The notes below the pieces were generated by a model. The model was not told the DNA's origin. It worked only from the letters and a program-made list of their open reading frames with translations, and did not search any database. Positions 36,492 to 48,000 of a stretch of DNA of 64,000 nt are shown piece by piece. The number at the start of each line of letters is the position of its first letter. The first letter of the stretch is position 1. The position numbers and the translations under genes are program-made. Location: assembly GCA_951640165.1 (NCBI GenBank), contig OX621240.1:6646713-6710712 (forward strand). Reading direction: 5' to 3'. Source of the stretch: Pseudoips prasinana (lineage: Eukaryota > Arthropoda > Insecta > Lepidoptera > Nolidae).

Positions 36492-36641
36492 ATGTCTGAT
36501 TGGGATCGTGACATCCATATTGACAATATAATAGAGTCATCATTAATAATATCCATCACAGATTCTGATGATGAATTAAGTGACAATTCAGAGTCAGGAT
36601 CTGATATTTTTCATCAGACTTCATCTTACTTTAAAATTTAA
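36492..36641 (+). CDS. Short acidic ORF, possible transposon N-terminus remnant
   Basis: MSDWDRDIHIDNIIESSL, then an acidic Ser/Asp stretch (TDSDDELSDNSESGSD). Short acidic starts like this are common in transposase N-termini such as piggyBac-like proteins, and the hAT-like sequence just upstream also hints at a transposon. Forty-nine codons with no homologue I can name; it could be chance. Confidence 0.25.
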   Translation: MSDWDRDIHIDNIIESSLIISITDSDDELSDNSESGSDIFHQTSSYFKI

Positions 36642-37969
36642 TTTTTAGTAAAGGAAATTGCCCATTCTTCTATAGAGCTTCGTCCCTCTGTAAATAATTT
36701 TGTATGATTACCAAAATTGTAGGTAAAAGAGGAGTGATATCATGACATATAATAAAGTAAAAAATATAGAAAAATTTTGTGGGGTTTTCTTAATAATATA
36801 AATCAAAGTTCAGTTTTGAGGTTAGGTGTAGATGAGTACCTACTCAAAAAATATTGGTAAATTGAAAGATGGGCTCTGCAACAATGTAAGAATAATATGA
36901 AATATGTCCCCTTTGACTAAATAGTTTTTTACAGGTAAGATGATGCTAGAACTATCAAGCAATAACGATAGTGACACTCAATATGAAAGAGAAAGAATAA
37001 GCTTTGGCATGTTATTCTTTAATTGAACATTAACAACAGTAGAATTAAGCTAACTATAGCCTGACCTAACAACGAACGGCGGCGACAATAATTAAAACAA
37101 AAACAGTGGCAACAAACGATAAAAACATCAGAAAACCATGCTTGTTTTTCACCAAGTAAACATGACAGCCAGATAGACATTGACAGTTCTTTTTTTTTAC
37201 CGTTTGCGGGGATCGTTACGCATACTGTCAAGTGTCAGTTGCTCTTGTAAAACTCACTTTTTTAATATCTATCTATTAATTAACGATATTAATACATTTA
37301 AATAATGAATCAAATCAAATCAAATATGATATTTACTGCAAGTGATTAATGTGATCGTAATGATTTCAGTCTTTAACTGTCTTTGCAAATGTACTCAAAA
37401 TAAAAATTAGTCAAATAAATAACCAATAAACATGAAAACGTAAACCCCACAAAGTTTTTGTGCATAACAAATAAATAATAATTATAAAAATAGGTTATGA
37501 ATAATGGATTTTATTTCATGATCATACTCGGTTTAATTTAAGGGAGACAGAAATGGGCAATCACCTTTTTTATGTTTTATACGCATTTATTTTATTATTA
37601 TGTATATCTATATCTAACTTGTAATAGGTTGATATTTTTTAAAGATGTACCTTTTTGTGTAAATTTTTGTAATGAAATAGGCATTAGTCACCTTCATAAT
37701 ATAAATACGAAATATAAAATATAAGTTCATGATCAAATCAACATCAACTTTGAACATTTGCTGAATTATTGAGGTCATGATGGATGCATTAAGATAATAA
37801 TTTTAGAATTGGAATTGGCTTGTATATAATTATATATAGCCATGTGTTAAAATATATATTAAAATATCATCCTCAATATCAATTCCCTCTAGACATTGGG
37901 TAAATCATGCATAGATAATATGAATAAATTAGAATAAAGCATATCTAGATATTATATTTATCTAATCCA

Positions 37970-38165
37970 AACTAGGCAGAGGTTTTTACTGTGAACCAAC
38001 TGATAATCATACTCACATATTTCTAAAGACACACATGTTATAGATAAATATCACCCAGAGAGAAATAATCATGCTCAATACACAAAGACTTGTCCTGGGT
38101 GGGGATTGAACCTACAACGTCTGGCTTAGTAGTCACGGTCACTAAGCACTAAGTCCCCTTTGGTC
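37970..38165 (-). repeat. tRNA-derived SINE (family 2)
   Basis: Reverse-oriented B box GGTTCAATCCCCACCCAGGA (38114-38095), followed on that strand by the family body ending at CTAGTTTGGATTAG-type sequence near 37975. Confidence 0.55.
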
Positions 38166-38287
38166 AAGATATACACTGCCCAAGAGATGAGATGGGGTGA
38201 TGGTTTAGTTATTGTTGGCCACAGCAGTAACCAATAAATATTTTTTTGTTTTAAATTTATATTTCGTATTTTCAGAGACTACTAAAG

Positions 38288-41200
38288 ATGACACATAATG
38301 TTGAAGCAGTTAGTTATGAAGATTTGGAAAGTACTGATGTAATTAGTGTGGAACTTGTCCCAGAACGCAAAGGTCTCATACTAAAGCACTGTGAATACTT
38401 TGTTAGCTCACGTCGACATGGCACAACGGTAACAAGGCGATATAATGACTTTGTTCAGCTATATGATGTTTTATATGCAAAATATCCATACCGGTATGTA
38501 AATTTTTATGACAAACTTTGTAGTCATCATTACAGCTAAATAAGTCCACTGCTGGGCAAGCCTCCCTCAAGAATCGTCTTGGGGGGATATGCCATAATCG
38601 CCACGCTTGGCAGGCGGGTTGGCGATCGCAGTAAGATGGTCATAGTACTCAGAAGGAAGCTGCTGCCCATCCTCTGGTAGATATTCCCTCGGGTCGACTT
38701 CTACACCCCCCACGGGATGAGATGGGGTGATGATATTCTGATTCTGATATTTGTCGCCGTCACCACACAGCAGTTTGTAGTAGTTGGTACTAAATTCAGA
38801 ATGGAGTTATGTCACTGTCATATTTAGATATTTTCATGATTCTTTGCACTTTCCGTTACTTTGCCTTGCTTCAGATATCTAAGAAAATTTAAGTTTTGAG
38901 GCTCTGATTTTTTTTTATTTATACATACATTATTGGAATTCTTATCTGTGGTCATTACTTATAAAAAAATACTAATGCTAATTATTAAAAAAAAACTTAT
39001 GCTTATTATTAGTAAATATATAGATCTTTTGGAATAGAAAAAGAAGATGTGGACCATGATTCTTAACTTGTGTGGGCAACATCCCCTGCGAATGAATTAT
39101 TCTTTAAATAATTCTGTACATTTTATTATTGTTAGTGATTATACGTCATAGCCCGAGAGCCATATTTAAAAAGATACCCTTATGGAACGTAACTTTGTAA
39201 TTAAAATATACTGTTGAGTTGATTAAAAGGAAGCAAAGCATTGAGTGTAGATAAAAATATTGTCCTCAATTTATTTAAAGCACATTTTTTCTGGCTAATA
39301 TGATTTCTTTTCATTATACTCCATCACATTAAAACATGACAATAGTGATGTTCTTTGGAGATAAGACACTTCCGCATCTCCGCTACAGTGCCATCTGTCG
39401 ACTGCCGCCAAAACGTGTGGTAGTCGGTGGAGGCAGTGCGCGCTTCCTGCGGAGACGGCGCGCAGCGCTTCAGCGCTGGCTCACGCTGGTGGCGCGGCAC
39501 CCTGTGCTGGCACATGACGCGGACCTTCGCGTTTTTCTCTGCGAAATTTCCGCGCGTCTCGACAAGCCCAAGCACGACGAATTTGTGCTCGCCGGCGTGC
39601 AGGATGAAAATGAGGTCGGGAACAATAATACTTTAAATACATTGCACACGCAATACAACTTACTTTCAAGTTTACCAGTTAATGAACCGGTAAGCGCTGA
39701 ATTTGCATATATTAAAAAGTATACCTGCAATTTCAGCGCTCATTTGTTTTATGATGTTTTGCTGTATGTACGTGATATCTAAAATTGGTAAGATTCTATA
39801 AAAAATCTGATGGAACTGTTAAGGGAAAAGTATGCCAGCATAAAACAACAGGAACCTACAATGCTGTTTTCTCATTAAGAGCTTGACTTAACTTATTGGC
39901 CGTTTACTTATGTCAACTAGAAAGCAACGGCACAGCGCATTATGAATTCAAAATCCGGCTTTGCTTGTTCAATGATCGAGAATTGAAACATATTGCTTTT
40001 CAGCTTAAAGTTAGTTCAAGGACTCGTCAATTATTCAAATTAAGGTTCAATTTATTTTTTGTATTGTGTAGAGTATTAAGTCACATATTGAATAGGACTG
40101 ACATAGTAAAATATTAAATCAAGCTACCAAAAAAGAAAAATAAGAACCTTGAGTAGTGATTTTACTTTCTTACATACATTAAAAGTATTTTCTGTTGGAA
40201 AAAACCAAGCAACTTATGCCTGTTTCTGTCATTAACGTAGGTACACAATTTAAAAGATCTAAATTATTTCAGCATTTGTAAATGTTATATTTTTTCAAGC
40301 ATTCATAAAAGGATTGATTCTAGTGAGTATTCATTTTGTCGTTGTAAATGTTAGTCCGGAATAAAACCAATAAATATTTTTGTACTAAATAAATAAAACG
40401 ATATAAAGAGTATGTACATACTAGATTATTTATTATTTGTCTCTAATTGTCTCTAATTAAGGATTTCAAAAAATGTTATAAAACAGACGGCTCGGACATA
40501 CTAGTTCAATTTATTTTTTCTTTAATATTGTATTTGACTATATTTATGTTCTGCATTGTGTGTGAGCGTGACAGGTAGATGTGAGCTGTGTGTAATAATA
40601 TTTTCTCTTGTAGAGTGAGGCAACTATAGACGAGATGCAAGCGGCATTCGTGAGTGAACAAGAACAGCTCCGGTTAGCACACCTCGGCCTCGGCAGGCTA
40701 TCGCAAATATTCGAGAAAGGTTAGCATTAACAAGTATAATCTATCAATAATGAATCGAGAACTACACCCCATCGTATTTATTTCCCAACTTATTCCATCG
40801 CGTCCAATGGTGATATATTTTTGAAAAGCGGTCAGTAGCCTATGTAGGCTTGACATCACAAGAACGTCAGGTCTGACGAATGAGGTCATTATTACAGTAA
40901 AGTGGAGAAGCAAAATTTGCTGTTTATTTAATTGTATCTGCACGTTGTGACAGTATTCAGTTGCATATTATTCGGTCGCGTTGAATACCTATAAACGACT
41001 TTTTTTATCTAAATAGAACTTGCGATACGAGCTTGGATCCAGAAAGTATTTGGTGTTATGTTCATGTAGTAGTTTGACGACGTTAATGCAGTTAGTCAAG
41101 CATTTCAACTCTGTTCAGTTATGTTGACTAACGCGTTCCATTAGATTATCCTGTGTATATTGCCACTTATCACAACATCGGCGGAATCTGAATCCACTGC

Positions 41201-44200
41201 TGGACAAAGGCCTCCCCAAAACATTTCCACAGTGGATTGTGTCCATCTTTTAGAGGGATAGGATGTACTGGCCACGATACGCAGACGACGACTAGTTGGC
41301 GATCGCAGTAAGATGGTCAAAGTACACAGACAGACTCTGCTGTCCGGTCTTTCGAAGATTGAATATCTTTCAGAGAACGGGCAGCTGTGTGTCCTCTCTT
41401 GTGACAACTTCTACGCCCCTCACGGAATGAGATGGGGTCGTGATATTTTGCTGTCACACGGCAAATTCATTTTATTTAGAAAACTTTGGTTTGTTTGTGC
41501 AGTGGAGGGGCGTTGTGAGGCAGAGCTAGCGGATGTGCGCGAGTTGGGCGCGGCCCTGAGTGCGCTAGCCACGCCCGCCGTCAGTGATACGCCGCGCTGG
41601 ACGCGCGTCAAGCGCGCACTCGCCGCTGCTGCGCAGTAAGTTGAAATAAGGCTGAAGTAATAATACGCATTGCAATCGAACTTCTAAATTTAACTGCACG
41701 TGTGAGTAGCAGCTCAAGCAATCTCTTATCTGCTTCGTGTCCCGAATTAGATTCCCGCACAGGATAACTACTTGTGTAACTCACATGTAGTTGTTCTGAG
41801 GTATATAACTCTGCAAAACAGGGATGCGGATGTTGGATAAATTAAAAAAAACTTGGTGTTGTAACACATTGCATGCTTAATTTCTTTGAAGTGTTATGTA
41901 GTTGTAGTGATTATAGCAAGTATAACAAGTAAAGGTCTTCTGACGATTAAATAAAAATAAATATCTTGGGACAACTAACGCCATCTGATCCCAAACTAGG
42001 CAAAGCCTGTACTATGGTAAGCAGTCAAGCTACGTTACTTTAATATCCAGACAACAAATAATCATGTTTATCACCAAACATTTGTCCCAGATGGGAATCG
42101 AACCCACGATCTCAGACAGTCAATTACAATTATTTTTTATGTCTTTCGTAGGTTAGCTTCGAGCGCAGAAGACCCTGAACCGGTCGAGGAAGAAGATTAT
42201 GTGCTATCGCTAGCGACGGAAGCGGCGGGTGCGTACCGCGAGCTGTGTACGCGGCTAACGCGTGGCCTTCATGCCGAGCGAGCCGCGGCCGCAGCACGCG
42301 CGCCGCACGCCACCACTCTGCGGCAGCGCCACCGCTACGCGCTGCGTGCTGCGCTGCAGGTAGTGTATAGTGCATTGAGCTAGAGTACTAAAGTAAACTC
42401 GACACAATATCTTATTGTAAACCTCCAACTGCATATCTTTTTGAAGAGAGTTTATAGATGGTTCAGAACAAGTCTCTCTTCTTTCACTGTCTTTCACGTG
42501 GAAATTTGTCTTTCGGTCTGTTAAACATCTCAGGGTAGATGCTGACATATATATATATTCGCACGTTGAGAATCAAACCGTCACTAACACGAAAACGTAA
42601 ATTTTCAGTATAGGCGTGTAAAGTTCCCAAATAAAAAAACCTTGCAAAAGTGCATTAAATGTAACAAATACATTTTCTTTTATGCTCAATGCAATTGGTG
42701 CTCGTGTCAGCTTTCATGGGAACTCAAATAAGTAACAAAATTATACCTATTTTTCAAAATATTTTTATTATTCACCCGAAATAGTGTCACTATTCCAATT
42801 AATTTCATGAAATGTCACTTTTTAAAGAAATGCATGAAAATATTACAATAATTATAAGGTAAAGTGTCACTATCGTCATATTATCTGGGAATAAACAATG
42901 ATAATAATTAAAAAAACACTATTATATAAGGCAGTAGTTTAATTAACTTAAGATTTATTAAAGTTTAGCTTAATTACAGTCAGTTTAACTTAAAAATAAT
43001 TAGTTTTTTAATGCTAACAAACACAAGGCACTTCTTACGTGGGTAAGCGTAAATTCTACTCGATAATTATAGTAATCAGTCTCATAATTATTGCAATCAG
43101 TCTTCTTGTTATGTATCAATGTTTCTTATCTTATAATTGTAACTTGACATGATATCATTTAGTTTCCAGTAATATTTAAAAAGCCTCACAAAATAAAGAA
43201 ATTAAGTGGTTTTTAGTTAACCAAGAATACAAAAAATAACGCCTTACAAAATATAGAACATAATAAATCTGGTTTTTAGTTAACCATGTATACAAAAAAT
43301 AACGCTTTACTAAATAAATACATAAATGTACATAGAGAAAACTATTTTCGATCCGATCTTCTGAGTCTGAACGAAGACGTCCCAGATAAACCGGACGATC
43401 CTGACGACCTCGAAGATCCTGATGAATTTGAAGATCGCGACGAACACGACGATTTTGATGAACTAAAAGATCGAGATGTCTTTGGTAACGCAGGAGAATT
43501 TTCGCAAACTGACTTTGATGGAGATGCATGGACTGTAACCATTTTTTGCTGTCGCTTTTGTTTTTTTTTGAAGTTCGACCCTCAGTAGCGTTGTCGGATT
43601 CAGAAGATAAATCTTCATGAGAACTGGGCTTGTATTCGCGATCATTATCAGAAGCAGGTGAGTAATCTTGAAAAGAGTGATAGCTACTGCCAGAAGGCGA
43701 AAAAGATCTTCGAACGTGTTGTATTATTTTGGACGTCATTGGTACTGGAGCTTGGAATTTGCCCAGGAGAATCTTGAGTATTTTGATCTAATTCTGCAAG
43801 ATTATCAGCACCTTCTATATTATTATTGTATTGTGAGTTTATTTCTTTAATCATTGTTTTTAATTTACTAGTCCTCGGATTGAGAAGTGGCATAGTGAAT
43901 GACTATAACAAAGAAAACGTTTCGACTTAGCAGTATACTCTAAACTCACAAAACCGTGATTAGGCTGCAGCAGAAAAACGAATAAACGCAAAATACATTT
44001 ACCCACAGTTCCCATGTTTAACGAGAATGAATGAAAAAATGCTGTTACTTTTACTGTTTTAACCTATAGTTACTTAACTAATGCTTTAAAATATCGCGTC
44101 GTTAAACAAGTTAACGCTTCGTTTTAGAACTAGGTAGGTACCAATGAAATGCAGCAAAATTTATGAAATATATTAAATCGCCAATACTGACACTTTATGA

Positions 44201-44770
44201 ATAGTGGAGGCTTTTAAAAGATAAAAACATCTCAAATTTATAGAATACCGACATTATACTAAAAAGTTCATTATATAATTTACTTTTATTTTGTATTGCG
44301 TATACGAAAATGACGGCAAAACTGTCATTTTCTGTTTAAATACATTATACGTGCAAACCGTGCCATTACATACACACAAAAAAAAATAGAAAACTGTTAC
44401 TTTACGTTTAAATACGTTATTCATGAAAAAAAATATGTTTTTTTATTCAATTGAAAGTAACAGTAAATTGTCACTTTACGTTTAAGTACATTATTCATGT
44501 AAACAAAGGTCTCACTTACCTTATGATTTCGACGAAATGCGTCCGTAAACAAAAAAATACACTATTCCACACAGAGTACACATCTTCTTCTTCTTCTTTT
44601 TCCAAATGGCAAGTTATGCCGATGTCGACAATTCTGCCAATGTCAGATGTGAAATGGAAAAACGTGCGTTAAGATTTAACCAAGATTTTGAGAAATGTTA
44701 AAGCTAATTGTGTATCTTGTCGATGGGGTTGACACAATTATATACATATAATAAAAAGAATGTTAAAAAT

Positions 44771-44841
<71 letters not shown>

Positions 44842-44985
44842 AACAAAGTATGGTGGCATACTTTACATTTCATTTTTTTTTCATGGCATTTTTTACCAAC
44901 ATTCAGACTTAGATTCATAATTTGATGCCATTGCATCTTATAAAACACACAATTATATACATATAATAAAAAGAATGTTAAAAAT

Positions 44986-45036
<51 letters not shown>

Positions 45037-48000
45037 AACAAAGTATGCCACACCAACATTCAGACTTAGATTCATAATTTGATGCCATTGCATCTTATAA
45101 AACACATTAATACTTCATAAAGTTCTGGATAAGGGAATGTAAGCAAAGAAGAAAAGTTAATGGGGATGGGGATCTTTAAATTTGGAAGATGACCATATAA
45201 ATTATAGGAAGGATTATTATTGGAACATTCAAAGAATATGTGGTCCAGGGTTCCCTCGTCCAAACCGCACTCACAGAGTGATGAATCCCGAATCCGTATT
45301 TTGTGCAGGAAAACAGGTGAACAACAGAAACCTAATCGCAGTCTACAAACAGTTGATATCACCCATTTAGAGACCTTTTTATATTTATTGAACCAAGGTT
45401 TTATCACAATATGTGGTTGTACCCCATAATAAAAGCTTTCATTTTGCTAGACATATTCCAATAATTTTGCCATGCACGTTTTAAGTTCCCTTTGGGAAGG
45501 TTAAGCAAGTCATACCCATAAAAACAGTAAAATCTATTATCTACAATTTGGGATGTAACAGCTTCTTTTGCCAATAAGTCAGCAAATTCATTCCCCTTAA
45601 TACCACAATGACTGGGGATCCATACTAGTTGGACAATTTTTCCTTTTGTGCAACAAGCCAAGAGAGATTTTTTAATTTCCAAAATAAGAGGACTATGAGT
45701 CTTTGATCGATAAGCGCTTTGATCTAAGGTTTTCAGGGTACTTAAAGAATCTGAGAAAATTACTGCTCTATTTATATTGTGACCCTCTATAAAGCGGCAT
45801 GCTTCCAAAACAGCCACACATTCTCCAGTGAATACTGAAGACTCCTTAGGACACCTATATTTTGAAATGATGCTAGAAGTTTGGTAGTATACTGAAATTC
45901 CTACAGGCTTAGTGTCTGCCAATTTTGAAGCGTCAGTGTAAAATCTCTGAAAACCACTCCACCTTTCTTCAATAATTTCATTGAAGATCATGTCTGCCGC
46001 GGGGGATGTTTTTGAAATACCAATATCAAAGTAAATTTCTGGTTTAAAACATAAAACTTCAAAGTCAAAGCTAAAAACTGGTAGTCTAGGAAACTTAACT
46101 ATAGGGATCACAAAATTATGATACTTTTGAAAGGATACAAGAATTAATGGCATATCTTTATTGCGCCAATATCTTGCCTCTCTAAATTGCAAACTTAAAT
46201 TAGATAACATGTTAATTAAGGGGTGAGAGGACTGAGTTATAACTTTGGATACAAATCGAGAAGCTAAAAACTGTCTCCTTATGGCCAAAGGGGGATCAGC
46301 ACACTCAACCTGCAACGCATTGATGGGAGAAGACTTCATGCAACCAGATATGATGCGAAGGCACATAGATTGAATCTTATCTAACCTAGATAATGCCCCT
46401 TTATTACAAGGAATCATCAGAAAACTTCCATAGTCCATTATACTACGTATTAAGGCATTATACACCAACTTCATAGTATATGGATGAGCACCCCACCAAA
46501 CTCCTGCAAGAGCTTTTAATATCGGAACAACTCTCTCGCATCTTTGAACCAAGTAATTTATATGGTGTAAACCAGTTAGTTTGGAATCCAAAAAGACACC
46601 TAAAAATTTAACTTTGGGCCTGATCGGGATGTTTTCACCATTTATATTGATTGATACTTGTGGTATATTTTTTTTGCGGGTAAAAATAACCACTGAGCTT
46701 TTGGTAGCAGACAAACTAAGGCAGTGCCTCGATAAACACTGATTTAGGGAGTCCAGGGAGATACAAATGGAAGATGCTGCATTCTCTATAGAGGGGTTAA
46801 TCACATATAGAGCCATGTCATCGGCATATTGTAAAATACGACAGTTTGTATTAAGACATGACCCTACATCAGCCGTGTAGAGATTAAACAACAAAGGACT
46901 TAGAACTGAGCCTTGCGGTAGACCCCTCCAAGTCCTTCTAGCATCAAAATTCTCACCCTGGACTCTCAATACCAGGGATCGAGACATGAGTAAACTGAAA
47001 ATACAATGAACCATCTTAACCGGAACTCTCAGCTGTAGCAACTTTTGCCTGAGGGTGGGAAGATGAACACTATCATAAGCTGCAGATACATCTAAGAAAG
47101 CTGCAACCAAAGATTCGTTTTTAGAAAAGGCTAAACGAATGTCTGTCACCAAAACCCCAACACTATCATAAGTACCAAGACCTTTTCTTAATCCAAATTG
47201 GGAACTTGGTAGTAAGTTTCTGGATTCCACAAACCATTCCAACCTAGTCTTTATTAAATGCTCCAATAGTTTTGCCATTACTGAGGATAAAGCAATTGGT
47301 CGAAGACCATTTGGATCATCTGCATGCTTGCCAGGCTTAACTATTGGAATGATTATCTGAGTCTTCCACTGATCAGGAATCCAGCCAGAAGTAAAACAAA
47401 AGTTAATAATATTTAATAGGTATTGCTTGGTTTTTTGGGTAGAATTTACTATAAAAGAATAAGGAAGGCCATCTATGCCTGGAGCTGAGTCCCGGACATG
47501 TCTCAAAATATCGGTGAACTCATTCATAGAGAATGACAAGTCCAAAGGATCAGCTAAGATATTTTCTATAGGCAAGTAGGTGACTTCTGCTTCTGTTGGA
47601 ACATATTGAGGGGCAATCTTACAAAAAAATTGTTCCGCAACTTCTCTAGTAATAGGTGAGGAATTTGATGGAGAACAGCCACACCTAAATCTATTAATAT
47701 GTTTCCATACAACAGAAGCAGGTGTAGCAGGGGACAATGAAGAGCAGAACTTAACCCAACTGACCCGTTTCTTCCTACGTAGTAATCTTTTTGATTTGGC
47801 TAGCGCATGTTTATATAATACCAAATTATCGTTGTTCATCTGTGCATTGTAAATCAACTCAATCTCCTTCCTCTCTCTGATAATAATAGTGCACTCATGA
47901 TCCCACCATGGAGGAGATGGTATTTTATTACAGGCACTATTTTTTATTAGGAAGCAAGAATCAGCAGTGCCAGAGATGGCAGAGACTAACAAATCATAGC

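Larger units (their letters stand above)
35884..38275. other. Intergenic and SNX8 upstream region; no firm gene
   Basis: The segment 36410-36440 (CTAGGGATGTGCAATAC) resembles a hAT-type terminal repeat, but I found no partner end. A 49-codon acidic ORF follows at 36492-36641. A minus-oriented tRNA-derived SINE occupies about 37970-38160. A leader exon of SNX8 may lie just upstream of 38276. Confidence 0.4.

Noticed and set aside
39427..39730. Several Arg/Ser-rich ORFs on both strands around SNX8 exon 2
   Set aside because: Shadows of a GC-rich coding exon; only the frame with the PX loop (LPPKR) makes sense.
44763..45059. 98-codon ORF rich in Tyr-Ile repeats
   Set aside because: Translation of the TA microsatellites in the LINE tail.
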